From: Timema cristinae | Taxonomy: Eukaryota > Arthropoda > Insecta > Phasmatodea > Timematidae | DNA length: 64,000 nt | Direction of reading: 5' to 3' | Assembly: GCA_039000515.1 (NCBI GenBank) | Contig: JBCFYV010000100.1 | Span: 30,988,421 to 31,052,420 of the forward strand | The notes under the pieces: generated by a model | What the model was told of the DNA's origin: nothing | What the model saw: the letters and a program-made list of their open reading frames with translations, nothing else | Database searches by the model: none | Made by a program: the position numbers and the translations under genes | Shown here: piece by piece, positions 33,288-46,844 of the stretch | How positions within the stretch are numbered: the stretch's first letter is position 1 | Layout: each line of letters opens with the position of its first letter

Positions 33288-33545
33288 GGCCACCTCTGTG
33301 GTACAGTAGTAGGAAGTCCTTGCTTCAGATCTAGTGGACCCGGTTCGATCCACGGCGCTTCCAGAATACTCTATGAAGCAGCGGGTTTGGAACGGGGTCA
33401 ATTAAGCCTTGTGAGGATAAATGAGGAACTACTTGAATGAATAAGTAGCGGCTCCGGGTCCAGGAAACTGAGATTAGCGGCCGGAGGTCTCGATGTGCAG
33501 ACTACACAGCACCCTATATCGGTAGAAGTTGGCAATATCTTCGCC
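33288..33545 (+). mobile_element. SINE-like element, family E (single copy here)
   Basis: ggccacctctgtggtacagt (A-box-like) and cccggttcgatccacgg (B-box) precede a 180-bp GC-richer body (gcggctccgggtccaggaaa, cactatatcgg-like end). Called from the promoter boxes and composition only. Confidence 0.5.
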
Positions 33546-33562
33546 AACAAACTGTTAAATTA

Positions 33563-33660
33563 TTTTATAGTTATTGATAGTGTCCATCAAAAGTGACAGC
33601 TGCAGATAACATGACCTAACGTATGAATACTTGAGGGTAGATCTAGTAACTTTTATATCC
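33563..33660 (+). repeat. Dispersed repeat J, copy 1
   Basis: ccatcaaaagtgacagctgc, then cctaacgtatgaatac and agatctagtaactttta. Other copies near 41630, 49430 and 53150 (reversed). Confidence 0.6.
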
Positions 33661-33706
33661 GTTGGAAACTTGCGTTAAATTGTTTACCAGATTATTAATA
33701 TATAAC

Positions 33707-33972
<266 letters not shown>

Positions 33973-33976
<4 letters not shown>

Positions 33977-34731
33977 AAATATTTGTTGTTGTTGTATAAA
34001 ATTTAATGGGACGTCGCGTACCCCCTGAAATAATTATATTCTGTTCCACCCTCTAGGGAAGTGTAGAGGATACATACTTCAGTTTGATAAACTTTGATTT
34101 TATTTACTTAACTACTCAATATATACCTTAATAAGTACTGTTTATCAGCACACAACTTCAAAACTAAACTAACTTAGACTACCATAATATGTGCTACTTA
34201 CACTTAATGAGAAAGTGTTAATATAGTCCCTACGCGTATTATAATGAATCTACATATTGTTCGTAATTGAACCGGAGTGCACTGAAAGAGTAATTGACTT
34301 ATTGAACCCTCAGAATATAGTAAGAAAAAGTGTCATTAAACCACGCGATAAAAAAAAATCAATATCCTGTCCATTTTATATCTAAAAGTGCGAAACAAAT
34401 TGGAAAGATGTTTAGAAGAAAAAAAAAGTTAAGGGAAATGTTTTAGTCATGAAAAATGTTATCGAACCGATGGACCGGAAGTTAGAGATCGACGTACGTC
34501 ATTACCGCCCAAACTCTTAAGATTGATGCTTTCACAATACTTCTCGCGTTGAAATCTCTAAGGGGAATTCTCTATATTCAATGGAATATTTCAATAATAC
34601 ATTTTCTCGTGATTTTAAATAATATGTTGGCTTCTAATATACAAGCCTGTATATTAGTAAGAAGACTTCTACATAACATATATATCCCGTAATTAAAAAA
34701 AAACTCCATGATTATTATATTTTTTTTATCG
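33973..34731. other. AT-rich unique DNA
   Basis: Nothing recognised. Confidence 0.5.
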
Positions 34732-34995
34732 GTGACCTGGTGGTCTAGGGGTAAGGTGTCAGACTTCTGTGCTGGCGGCCGGGGTTAAATCCTCGGTCCC
34801 GGCACAGATTTATCTGATTTCCCAACCCTTCCTACACCTCTGACAAGACATCTTGTGAATGTGTAGAATGCCAGGCCGCCACCGTGGTTCGGATTCCACG
34901 TTAAACTGTAGGTCCTTCATTTCATCTCACAATCACCCTACCATTTCACATTAGCGTAAGTGCGTATAACCCGAACGGGTAGTAAGACGCGATGC

Positions 34996-35024
<29 letters not shown>
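34732..35024 (+). mobile_element. SINE family A, full length
   Basis: gtgacctggtggtctagggg through cccgaacgggtagtaagacg and (TAA)n. Confidence 0.92.
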
Positions 35025-35026
<2 letters not shown>

Positions 35027-36321
35027 TTTTTTAAATTGAAAATATTTTCAAGAAAAACATGGAATTTTGGTTTAATAGCACGTTTCATCAGATGAATTTC
35101 ATATTCACGTTTGGGTTGTCTGCCAAATGTATCTGTATAAATAAAATGAATAGTTTGTTTGTCTTGCATGAGTATTGCGCGATATATACCGCAAGCAGGG
35201 GCCTGAAATTTTAAAATGATTAGCCCATATGCACCTCAAAGCTGGAATTTTAAATTTTTGACTAGATTTTTTTAATTCATTAAAAACTTGCTCGAAGAAA
35301 CAAAATGAAGAGATTTTTTTTCTCTGTTTGAAGCAAATAAAAGCTTGGCCCGGGGTAATTTACTAATTTTAAACATTTCAAAACCTGGCAAGGCAAAATA
35401 ATTTAATATGCACGAGTAGTATGTACTGACAGATATATATATATATATATCTGAAAAAATAACTAATTTGATTTCATAGATATCAATATCTAATTTGTTT
35501 GTTATTTAATCCTGGGCCCCTAAATTACTATGTTTTTTAAATTGAACAATTTCATCTGCTGCTGAAAATTTGCAATAATTTTTTTAATAAAAAATCAAAT
35601 TGTAATATTGATGCCTTAAAAAGAAGTCTTAAATTCAATATTTTTTACAATTTATGGGGTGAATTATCTTTTATGATTCTGTTCAATCTGGTTCATTCTT
35701 GTGACATGCAAATAAATTGTTACTTATTCTTGTTGTTCATCTTGACTCATTCTTGTAGCATTTAAAGCTACTATTTCCTATTTTCTAGCTTGCCTCAAGC
35801 TTGTACCATGCTCAGCAATGGTTTTCTCTCTTAAGTTTACATCTCTCTTAAAAAAAACCTTCTATATCATATTGACGGATTTCACCATCTGCACTTAACT
35901 GGCCCCAATGGAAGCTCGATATTTTGACGCGTGACGTCTCGTTCAGAGGTTTTTTAATGGTGGTATAGGGTATTAAGGGGTGGAATAGTGCAAAACTTTT
36001 ACCACTGGGGAAATAAAAAAAAAAACCATCAGACTATAAGTCCAAGACCAGTTTCATCTAATGAGGAAAGGGGTTGATTTTATAGTGGTATCATATTTTC
36101 AAGAGATGTTTTGACCAGACGATGAAAGAGTTGCAACGCACATGAACAAACTGAAATATTTAAAAATGTTTTTGTGATAACAAATAAAACTTATCTTTGA
36201 CTTCAGCTTCGAGTTTTCTTTACATGTTTTTAAAGCTTTGCATTGTTTTCTCTTCGCATTTAAAAAGTGATCTTCGTACACCTAGACTAATAATTATTTA
36301 ACTACCAATTAACTATTAATA
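35025..36321. other. AT-rich unique DNA
   Basis: A short (TA)n near 35433-35450; nothing else recognised. Confidence 0.5.
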
Positions 36322-36668
36322 ATTAGTGATGGGCCCTCGAATCCCTCAAATACTTAAGGGTATTCGAAATTTGAGAAAACCTTTGATTAGAGACAAATCC
36401 TTAAAACAAAATCAATACCTAATTATTTGAGTGAAATTTATTTAGACCTCTAAACCCGTTTATTGGTTGCTCAGAACTCATTATAATTATAATATGAACT
36501 TAACAACCAGGCCCCAGCTCAGTAATTTAATATTTAACTGAATATATGAATGTTATAATGAATGGATTATAAGATTCCAAGATTCATATTTGGATCTGAG
36601 ATTCAGGATTCAAAGGTTGATTGGAGATTCGGATTCGTAAAATAGTGGATTTTACCCAACTCTATTAA
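36322..36668. mobile_element. Possible MITE with ends like ttagtgatgggcc
   Basis: Left ttagtgatgggccctcgaat and right ggattttacccaactctatt are diverged inverted repeats. A similar element with cgaatcc-type ends occurs at about 52010-52466. Confidence 0.35.
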
Positions 36669-37212
36669 TAATAGTTACTTATAGTTAATTAATACTAAAC
36701 CATTTTGTTTACAATAGATGTAATATATAATTAATTTCACTTAAACAATTATTTAATAATTAAATTATATATTTGCCAATATTCAATTATAAATTACTTT
36801 AGTTAAAACATTAATGCGTAGAATTACAATAAATGTAATGTCTCAAAGCTTATTACCTAAGAATAACATATTTCAAATAAAAAGCTTCTGCCATGTTATT
36901 GACAGCTATCTCTCTATCCAACTGCTGGTGCGAATAATAGTCTCGCGCGCTACCTAACGCAAGGGGAAGAGACCACAAACACTCTCCGCATCCCTTTGAC
37001 GACTAAGGTGGAATGATCCGTGAAAACATATGAAAAACTCGTCTATCGATAGAAGCTTTGGAAAAAAGCCGCCGCGAACAAAGATTTCTATGATTCATAC
37101 ATTCATGAGCGATGGGAGAAGAAATAATGTATGTTAATAATATTATTGTTTAAGTGGGAATGCAGGGAATACTTTGTTTTGGCCCACATAAATAAAATAT
37201 CTCTCCGGTAGA
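36669..37212. other. AT-rich DNA, then a mixed patch
   Basis: 36880-37090 is less AT-rich (ctcgcgcgctacc, agccgccgcgaac) with no identified content. Confidence 0.4.
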
Positions 37213-37464
37213 TAATATTTAGCACCGCGTCTTACTACCCTTTCGGGTTATACGCTTTAAGTACTAATTACGCTAATAGATTAGGAATTGGGAAGGTTGA
37301 ATAAGAGGAAGTGAACCCGCATTTTCGTGGAGGGAGAGCGGAAAACCATTTAGGAAAAACCATCCCCAGTTCACCCGACCGAGATTCGAACCTCGATCTA
37401 CCCGTCCTCAGCAGTCGAGCTCAACACGACAAGCACGTTAGCCAACTACGCCACCGAGGCGGGT
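37213..37464 (-). mobile_element. SINE family B, full length
   Basis: ataatatttagcaccgcgtc through caccgaggcgggtg. Flanks ggtagataatat and ggtagtaatat are a likely duplication. A 74-codon frame inside is the SINE. Confidence 0.9.
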
Positions 37465-37688
37465 GCTATGGTAGTAATATAGAGATTAATTTTCTTCACA
37501 TGGTGATACCAACAGTTTCTGAATATTTGTCATGAGCATAGCACCATTAGATAACTTTTTAAATGAAGAGAAAAAAACTGTCATTAAATTTTGAGACTCT
37601 CTTGAAGCTTTTTCAAGAATTGTGAATATCACATGCGAAGAAATTAAACGTAATATATCCATGAAATCAATATTTTCTTTATTTTCTA

Positions 37689-37712
37689 AAAAAAAAAAAA
37701 AAAAAAAAAAAA
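37689..37712. repeat. Poly(A) run
   Basis: About 24 consecutive A. Confidence 0.9.
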
Positions 37713-37779
37713 CCTATCATTAAGCTTGGACATGTTTTTTTGTCAATTTACTTTCTCACAACCCTCGCGTTGATAAAGT

Positions 37780-38310
37780 ATTGTGATAGTCGATATAATT
37801 GAATTCGAGATTTTTCATTCGTTTTATGAGCCCCTGAACGGAAAAGTATAGTTTTTGCAATGTAATCTGTCGGTCTGTATGTCTGTCTTTGGTTACTGGG
37901 ACTTGGAATTAAATGTTTTTATTAGGTACCTCAAAGGTATTTTTGTAATTATATATCTATACTTACATTTATGGGTTGTTTACTTAAGAGTGAAAGGGGA
38001 AAAAAATTCTCAAAATTTGTTCTAACGATTTTGATTAAATTTATTGTCTAGGCTTTTTTATCATTACAAATAAAATGGAAATTTTCATTTTCCCATTAAA
38101 ATGTATTTGATGGTACTTTACGTAGACATAAATTTCCAATTTTTATCATACCCCTGCAACTCTTGAAGATAGGAAATAACTAATCAATTTAAATTGTAGT
38201 AGCCTACTGTTAAAATTAAAAAAACTTATTCCAAACACATTTTCATATAACCAATAGTTTATGATATATCGACAAATATATTTTCTAAATTCAGGTCAGT
38301 GAAATCGATT
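37780..38310 (+). repeat. Dispersed repeat H, copy 1
   Basis: Shares with 42640-43660, in order: tgagcccctgaac, gtctgtctttgg, gtttacttaagagtg, ctaacgattttgattaaatt and ataaccaatagtt(t)atga. Confidence 0.6.
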
Positions 38311-40389
38311 GTTTTGCTCTCTGGTGAACAGAAATATTGGTTTTCCCTCATTATGTTTCTGTAACGGTGTATATTATCTCACCTATGCTCTTTGTTGGAA
38401 TATTTCTACAACCGTGTGTAAAATTTATTTTCACTTATTTTACGAGTTTTGAGTAAATATCTACATATTTTGGAAAAATAAGCGAGAATTGTTTTTAAAG
38501 AGTAGGTCGTATTTTGCGCGGGATCTTTTTCGGTAGGATATATTGCGAGGACCTTGTATGTAGCTCAAGCCGGCATATATCGCCAGATAATTATAATGGC
38601 TATCACGCAGAAGGCATTGTGCCATGACACCAGGGAGCTCGGAGAACATCCCAGCTGTCACACCTGTTTATAAGCCTACAAAACCACCTTTAACGTTACA
38701 ACCGGTGAGACGTGACGTTTTTAGCAACATTAGGTTAATAAGAAGGTCACTACAAGAAACATGGGCAAGGTGGTTTTTTTATATATAAATCTGGGAATAA
38801 GCTTGTGATTGATTTCTTATGAAAACTTTTCTTTTGTAGTTTGTCATAAATTTACGAAAAAAGCGCTTGGAAGTCAAGTTTTTTTGGACGTCCTTAATTC
38901 GTTGGATTTGCATATCAAGATTAGAGCGAAGAGGTTTCAACCTGGGGTACGTGGACTGTGATATAAATATAGTTCTTACGAACAGTAGGTCACTAAAAAA
39001 ATATTTCCTATGACTATAAACTCTCAGGTTTTATAAATAACTATAGACTAATATTAGCTCGACGACTTTTGAAAAGGGGCATGGTTGTGGTAAAATCAAC
39101 CTTTTGCGCAGGCGCGAAACTCTTAAAATTTCTCCGGACTACTGGATATTTGGTATGTTAAGAACAACCTCACTGGGCTTACCTGGTTGTCACAGCAACC
39201 TGAAAATAATATGACCTAGGCTGGTATTTGGACTCCAACAATACTTAGGGGAAACACATAAATAAACACTTCAAAATTAATGCGGTAAATGTATGAGGAT
39301 GGACATGAAATAAATAATAAGATTGTTTTATATCACTTGTTGGCTGATTTATGTAATCTTAAGCTAAACAGCTCCGGTAGCTACAGGCTTAAGGTAACAT
39401 AAATATACTTGAAAAGTAAAAATATAGATATGGGTCGAAATTTTTTGTATTAAATTTTAAATATGGGATCAATTTCACTTACCATTGTTAAGATAAATTT
39501 ATTTAAAAAAATATTAAATGCAAATAAATAAAAAATATTGTTTTTTTTAAGTAAACCAAAATGTATTATTCTCCTGATTATTTAAATTAAAATATTGAAA
39601 TTAGAAGAAAATTATAATCTTTATAGGCTACATAAAGAATAAATGATTATGAGTTTAACATTGGTTGAAATCATGACGATGAATGTTTACAAAAGTGAAA
39701 TAATTTTAAAAATATTGACTTGTTAATATCATTATGTAGAAAAATAGTTTCGATGGTGTTAATTCAGATTTCGTAGAATAGTTTAGAGTAAAATATGTTC
39801 TTGGATGACTGGAAATAGCGAGAGATTCATCTCAGATAGAAATAGAGACATCTCACCCATTGAGTTGATCTTCTGTTGAAAAAATCTTGTAGACAATTAT
39901 TGAAAAATGAAATCATTCATAATACAGTTAATATCTGAGAACTCTCCTTACAAAATTCCAAGAATTAGTTGGGATCCAATGCTAACTCTTGACACATCCC
40001 TTAACTTTCAAATTCAGTACAATTTTGATGGTATTTACTCTTGTGGTAAAATTAACAAATATGAATTGGATAACATCTTTAAAAATTAATTATACCAAAA
40101 TAGAGAGAACCTCGCTCAAAATTCAAATTGGGCCAGCTCACTTCCACCATGTACAATTCAAAAACGTTCCATATTTGAATTGAGTTTTTATCTTAACAGT
40201 ATTTATTTAAACTGGTGATACTAAAATGAAGAGGTAAAAAATAATAATGTAAAAGAGAAAACTGACTAAAAATATATAATATAATCGATATAAGTTATTA
40301 ACTTTTATTTTTAAATGGACGGATTACAATTTAAAAACTCGCGGCGTTTAAATGTCAACAAGATTCCATCTCTCTTGTTTGGTCAATAT
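38311..40389. other. AT-rich unique DNA
   Basis: A mixed-composition patch at 38500-38730 was not identified; hAT-like aacctggggtacgtggac at 38940. Small frames at 38461 and 39907 look random. Confidence 0.45.
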
Positions 40390-40425
40390 CTTCTCTCTCT
40401 CTCTCTCTCTTTCCACACACACACA

Positions 40426-40466
<41 letters not shown>
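40390..40466. repeat. (CT)n-(CA)n compound microsatellite
   Basis: tctctctctctctctctctt then acacacacac with one cc break. Confidence 0.92.
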
Positions 40467-40469
<3 letters not shown>

Positions 40470-41419
40470 TCTCCTGATTGCTACTAGGGGCGCCCGCTTG
40501 AACACAACAAAGACAAGGCTCTCCGTATCTGAAACACTGTAAACATTGTCCACATCGACGAAAATTGAAAGGATTAATTAACCCACACTGGTAAGTTGTC
40601 CAATATATTATCTCCCATTGTTTATTTATATGTTCATGTTCTTATATATACGTATAACTTTTAGACGCCAGGTTTGTTTTTATAAAATAAACGTTTTGAA
40701 AATACAGCATTCTTGGCTAACTTTCCAATTTCCATGTGCTCGTATTTGAATAATATCTACACATAAGTATATTAGAAAACTATTTAGTTACCAGAGGTAA
40801 GTTCTGTAATGTTACAGTACTTATTCGGGATACGTAAAAATTATTTAGCAATGGCAGATTTCTATTTGCTTAAAGCTAATCTAATTTGAACTAATATTTA
40901 AAAATAGTGTTATATGACATCTCGGTAATGTATAGAAGCATATACAGGCCTGAGGTGTCATCTCAATATTGTATAGAATGCTGCAAATACATTTTACCTA
41001 ATTGACACACGAAATTAGTAAAATTGTTACTATGATAAAATAATGATGTATTTATTTTTGCAACTGGACATGCAAAATATAAATTATTCTTGAATGAGCT
41101 TTTTATTTCAAATAACACACTTCCTTTTCAAGTTAAGTAATGAGTTTTTTTTAAATTAGCTCTAGTACAACGAGAGAAAGAAGTTTTGATAAATAAATAT
41201 ACTGTGGTACTTCAAATACGTGTTTGCGAATTAGGGGCTACACGACCAAAAAAAAGTTTAAAAAACACATCTAGAGTAAAAATATGGTAAGAAGAATTTT
41301 TATTTTTATTAAACACATACACATTTTAATTTTTGACATTAATATTGTTAAAAAAATTTAGCAAGATTACTATAACCCGTAATTATGGGAACGAGGATAA
41401 TCATGTCAATTCCACCTTG
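40467..41419. other. AT-rich unique DNA
   Basis: Nothing recognised. Confidence 0.5.
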
Positions 41420-41620
41420 TCTGATTTAGTGGTAAGGGGAAGTACAGACTCGAATCCCATCACGATATACTGAGGTTTCTTTTATCACGTTCTCTCCATT
41501 AATTTTCGAATATATCTCCCTAAAAATAACTAACTGGTAGTAAGACGCGGTGCTAATAATAATAATAACTTACTCATTGGGATAACCTAGACGGGCAGTA
41601 GGACGCGGTACACCAAAAAA
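41420..41620 (+). mobile_element. Decayed SINE family C with duplicated tail
   Basis: tgtctgatttagtggtaagg (head), actcgaatcccat (B-box), tail tggtagtaagacgcggtgct, then a second tail word gacgggcagtaggacgcggt. Confidence 0.55.
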
Positions 41621-41629
41621 ACTATTTTA

Positions 41630-42290
41630 TAACTATTGGTGATATCTATCAAACGTGACAGTTGAATATCATTATGACTTGACGTATGAATAATGCTGGT
41701 ATCACGATCAACTTAACGTTAACTTAACGTAACTTAACGTAACGTTCACTTAAAGTTAACTTAACTTATGTGTGATCACGATTCACTTAACTTAACGTAA
41801 AAACTCAAGACAAACATATGCATTCTCGAGTATGATCTGTGGTTTTGTACTATTTGTAAAGTGATGATCTGTGAATGTTTACAGTTTTCAATCAATATAA
41901 TAAATATCTATTACTAAACTTTATTGATAAATTTAGTTCCCTATTTTAGTTTAATTATTTTGTTTCAATGTCTGATCACGAGAACTTACGCTAATACCAA
42001 CAACTGAATTACTAAATAGCCTGTTGACGTCACTCGCATAATGATTGGTTGGCTAGATCACGTGAGATACCCTTCGAGTAACGTAGAGTAAAGTAAAAGA
42101 CCTCCCAATACATCTCTTACATTAAGCTAACTGCAAGTCAACGTTAAGTTAAGTGCAAGTCAACGTTAAGTTAAGTGCATCGTGATCGCTTCCATTTAAA
42201 CACACAAGGAGGTCCTTTACGTTAAGTTAACGATAAGTTGATCGTGATTCCGGCATAAGTAATAGGAGTTTTAGTAACTCTTATTACTCT
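41630..42290 (+). repeat. Dispersed repeat J, copy 2, split by a MITE
   Basis: tatcaaacgtgacagttgaa and gacttgacgtatgaa on the left; ttagtaactcttatt on the right, with the MITE at 41694-42255 between them. Confidence 0.55.
41694..42255. mobile_element. PIF/Harbinger-like MITE (562 bp), TAA target
   Basis: Ends TGCTGGTATCACGATCAACT and AGTTGATCGTGATTCCGGCA, about 38 bp inverted with few mismatches, flanked by TAA at 41691-41693 and 42256-42258. Subterminal zones are full of gttaagttaacgt-type repeats in both orientations. No transposase. Confidence 0.8.
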
Positions 42291-42639
42291 GTTTATTTAA
42301 TTTCTCGTGTAGATAAAGTACTGTAGCAGTGAACAAACTATTTTTAATGAAAGAGTAGTTAGTACGTTGGAACTTAACGTTTTATGCAACAACAAAAATG
42401 TGGGTTCTACCATTCATACATACAGGCGGTTTAGACTGGGATAGCAGACAAAACGGTTCTATTTATTTCGTTCAAAATGGAGACCAATTATTGTTATAAA
42501 TTGAGTCTACTTTGAGGCCAAATAATGTTTTATCTATAACTATAAAATTAAGGGTAGTTTACTAATGACATATTTTTGAAAATTTGAAATTTATAGAAAG
42601 TGACTTTATGGATGTTTAATTTCTCGCTATCTTATAGGT
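42291..42639. other. AT-rich unique DNA
   Basis: Nothing recognised. Confidence 0.4.
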
Positions 42640-43131
42640 AGAGAAAGTAGTGATCGTCAAAAATTGAACTAAATATTTTGATTAATCTTGACGTTTCATG
42701 ACCCCCTGAATCTAAAAAAGTTGTTTTTGACTTTCCGTCTGTCTGTCTGTTGTCTGTCTGTCTGTCTATCTGTCTGATCTCCAACTAGAGCCTAGACTAT
42801 TTTACCGGTTGGGCTACAACTTAGTGTAGTTTACTGAAGGGCAAAAAGAGAAAAAGATGATTTTCTCAAAATCGGCTCTAATGATTTTGATTAAATTTCT
42901 TTTCTAAACATTTATAAATATTCCAAACAGAATGGATTCTCTTAATATTTTGGTAAAATAACTTTCAGTGCTCCGGTCTCATGCGTAAATTAACTTTTTT
43001 TTATATAATATCTCCTAAACTATTTGAGATATGAAATTACATATCGTTACAAATATGTAGGTTCTTTATAATACAAATATTTTATTAAAAGAATATTTTT
43101 ATAAAACCAATAACTTTCAAGCTATACGTTA

Positions 43132-43163
<32 letters not shown>

Positions 43164-43660
43164 TATATATATTAATTTTTCGAACACAAAAGGTAAAAAT
43201 ATTGCGACCACAAAAGAAAATTTAACGTGAAATTTTTATGTATGTCGACGTCACAAGACCCCCAAATCCTAAAAATTGGTCTTTGCAATGACGTCTATCT
43301 GTGTCTGTTTAAACTTAAAATTAAGAGTAGTTTAAGAAAGGGCGAAAAATGAAAAAATCCATTTTCTCAAAATCGACTCAAACGATTTTTATTAAAATTC
43401 GTATCTAGGTGTTGATTAATATTATAAATAAGCTGGTTATTTTCGTTTTTTCCATGAAAATGACATTTAGGTTACTTTACAGAAGCAGAATCTTCCGTAT
43501 CTCCGCAAATATTTGAAATACTAAATAACTTATCATTGAAAAAGTGTAGTACTATTAAAAATTAAAACTTTTATATGAAATATATTTTTATAAAACCAAC
43601 AGTTTCTGAGATATTGGCAAATATATTAATACAATTTTGTGAGCTTTAGTTGTAAAGAGA
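42640..43660 (+). repeat. Dispersed repeat H, two tandem copies
   Basis: Copy 2 about 42640-43160 (with a (GTCT)n at 42729-42775 and (TA)n at 43133-43155), copy 3 about 43230-43640. Shared: acccc(ct)gaatc, tttctcaaaatcg(a/g)ct, aacgattttgattaaa-like and tttttataaaaccaa. Confidence 0.65.
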
Positions 43661-44549
43661 TACTACTTAAGTTTTAGCGCAATAATTCTCCAATGCCATA
43701 CAGTAATTAAATATAAGTAAGTCTCTGAAAGTTTATATTGTTTTTCCTAAAACCGCCTAGGAAACTTGTTTGTACAACACTAATCTATGTCCATTTTAAG
43801 CTCAATAGTCAATATTTACATTTTTTATTGGTCAAAATTTATACATGAGGAATTTAATAGCAATGCGATGGCATGAATATTTGCAACACTTAATAAAATG
43901 TCGAAAATTTTAACCGGAAGTTGATATTTTAATACGAAGTGTTGACCCTTGTGGACCCAACATTTATTTTGTTTATCGGTCCAAACTTACAAATGAGGAC
44001 ATTAATTCTTTTTAAAAAAATTATAAAATCTAAACCCGGGACTAAAAAAAGTTTTACATAAGTATGGTGCAGTTTATGCTCGGGCTTGCTAGTGTATATT
44101 ATTTCGTTTCACATATATTACAAGTTTTGACTAAACACTTCCATTTTCAAACAATAGAGCGAGAAAGTCCGTGTGGAGATCCGTACCATTTATTTTTAAT
44201 TTGATAGCTGGTGAGGCTTTATATAATAAATAACACTGTACATCAGTTTTTTGGAATAAAATTATTTTAAGGGTAGTACACCAACCACTAATAATTTTAA
44301 ATTTTAAATAGTTTGAAAATATCCTTCTTTTTTTTCAAAATAGTTATGCGAGACGGGCTCACTATATAAATAATATAGCATACTTTTTTGAAAAGGGGAG
44401 AGTTAATTTTAAGATGGTGTACTGATGATTGATTTTTTAAACATATTTTTTTATATTATGACTTTAGCAATCTTGTTAAAATGTATATCTAAAAAGTGTT
44501 TCTTAGGAGTAACAAAATATTATGTTTATTTTTCTGAGACCTAACATTG
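43661..44549. other. AT-rich unique DNA
   Basis: Nothing recognised. Confidence 0.5.
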
Positions 44550-44785
44550 GTTGCCACCTGGTTTAAGGCGTCACTCTAACGAAAGACTAAACTGCCTATT
44601 AAAGGGAAATTGGGGTTTCGATTTCCTGTTGGATATACTGAGGGTGGTTTTATTCTAAAATCATTTATACTCTCCTTCCACACAAATGCGAATACACTTT
44701 ATTTAGATTCAACCTTCACTATCCCTAATTAGTGCATATGCGTACAACCTTAACAGGTAGTAAGACGTGATGCTAATATTTTTTG
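44550..44785 (+). mobile_element. SINE family C copy
   Basis: acctggtttaaggcgtcact (head), ggggtttcgatttcctg (B-box), aggtagtaagacgtgatgct (tail). Confidence 0.7.
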
Positions 44786-45299
44786 TATTTTATCTGAGAA
44801 AAACTTATCTAGGTAAAGTTAACCGAAAATCAATTTCTAAGGGGGAAAAAATATTCAAACTATAATAGACTATGCTAGAAGTTTTGTAAAATTGTGTCGA
44901 ACCTTTTATTTTACTCTTAACTCTTTCCAACAAATGTTAGCTTGCTAACGGTTTAAAATATTGAGAGTTTAATTCGTTTTTTGTTAGTTATCCTCTTAGT
45001 AGTGCTAAAGCGAAACTCCTCTCTCTATCCGAGTTAGAATAATATGAAAGAATGATATAAAAAAAATGAGAAACCCTAATTTTTTGTACTACCTCTTGAA
45101 TCTTGTTAACCAAGTAATCCCGGAAAGCCATTTAGTTTGAAAGATTCTCTCTGGGTTTCAAGATTGTTACTTTATCTCTTCTACTTTGTTAACTTACACG
45201 ACGTCTCAAACAAATTCTGAAATTAGATTTCGGTTTCGTTTCTGATGGTTCTTTTTCTTGAAGTTATAGCTCATAATTTGTTTAATTCTAGGTGAGTTT
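44786..45299. other. AT-rich unique DNA
   Basis: Nothing recognised. Confidence 0.5.
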
Positions 45300-45495
45300 T
45301 ACCAGATCCGGTGATAATACGGTATAAGGCACCAAGCTCACGTTATAATACATTTTCTGTGAAGAGGAGGTCTAGGTTCGAATCACGGCTGCGTTCCCTG
45401 AGGTAGAAGGGAAGGGGTCCCACATTTGAGTTTTCTACTTTGGTTTTCCCATACCACTTTCACTCAAATGTTGATTCATTTCCTCTCGTCAATAA
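45300..45495 (+). mobile_element. Decayed SINE, family C-like
   Basis: tctaggttcgaatcacggct (B-box), then ggttttcccataccac; the 3' tail is missing. Confidence 0.45.
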
Positions 45496-45540
45496 AAAAA
45501 AATTATTTTGATAATTTTGAATGTATATGTATTTAATAAT

Positions 45541-45795
45541 AAATAATATTTAGCACCGCGTCTTACTACCCATTCGGGTTATACGCTTTAAGTACTAATT
45601 ACGCTAATGGATTAGGAATTGGAAACGTTGAATTAGAGGAAGTGAGCCCGCATTTGCGTGGAGGGAGAGTGGAAAACCATTTAGGAAAAACCATCTCCAG
45701 TTCACCCGACCGAGATTCTAACCTCGATCTCCCCGTCCTCAGCAGTCGAGCTCATCACGACTAGCACGTTAGCCAACTACGCCACCGAGGCGGGT
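45541..45795 (-). mobile_element. SINE family B, full length
   Basis: aataatatttagcaccgcgt through gccaccgaggcgggt. Confidence 0.92.
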
Positions 45796-46639
45796 ATATT
45801 TATTTAAAATCTTCTAGTTCCGAAACTAATTTAGAAGTCTATTCTCTTTTTTTCAAGTAATAAAAAAAGAAGTAATTCATACTTATTTAACTTGTAGGTA
45901 ATTTACTCTTCAATTCTAAAATTTGTTGATGATTTATACACACACACAAAATAGTTTTATTGGGGGGAACGGGGGGGAGGGGAATGGACGCAAATAGCTA
46001 CACCTTACTTAGGCGATTAATAGCCTCGGTTTTGAATGTATCATATAAAAAATAAATGAAGTTATATTTTCAAACACAATTACAATTTTAAAATATGTTA
46101 TTTTTCTTTCTTTTTTAAGATTTATTTCCTAAACTTCTTTTTACTATAGTAAAATGGTTTCGATCTTTTTGTTTAGAAGTTTTATTACAAATGAAGCTAT
46201 TTAATGGTCATTATTTTTAGTTAAAATTTCATTGTATTTTGTATATTCTGTTATCAAATCTAATAGTAAGTGAAGTAATTTATGCTAAGCCCATCTTTTG
46301 TATTAATATGCTACCACATTCTATGACAATCTTTCTTTACCAATGAGGGTCATGTTTTGTATTGCGTCCATGACAGATATTACCCTCCGCTACCCTAATA
46401 GGTAACAAGCTTACCTTGAATTTTTACACAATGGCATGGCTTATAAACTAGGATTATAACATATTTCATGAAGGTAAAATTTCTAAATTTCAGGTTATTG
46501 GAAGTGTGAAATATAGTTTGCAAACAAAGCTCTGGTCTCTTAAACTAGTTTTGGATTGGTTTGTTCGTTTAATGTAAATAAGTTTATTGATATTTATTAT
46601 ATTTTTCTGTGCACCACAACTAAATTCCCTTTCGGAATA
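45796..46639. other. AT-rich unique DNA
   Basis: A G-rich run at 45961-45987; nothing else recognised. Confidence 0.5.
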
Positions 46640-46830
46640 CCCGAGTATTTATACTAGGTGCTGTTGTAATAAGTAGTTTGGAATTGAAAAGGAATGGGGC
46701 CCCATTTGCGTTGAGGGAGTTTGAGAAACAATTTTGGAAAAATGTAGTACACCAATCTGGATTTGAATACCCACTCTCCTAGTCACCAGAAATACAATGT
46801 TAAGTGGGAATGATGCCTTAAATCATAAAT
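46640..46830 (-). mobile_element. Decayed SINE family C
   Basis: gtagtttggaattgaaaagg, catttgcgttgagggagttt and ccaatctggatttgaatacc are the reversed body and B-box. Confidence 0.5.
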
Positions 46831-46844
46831 TCAATAATAAGAAT

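Noticed and set aside
40315..40542. 75-codon frame with a His/Thr repeat
   Set aside because: It is the (CA)n microsatellite.
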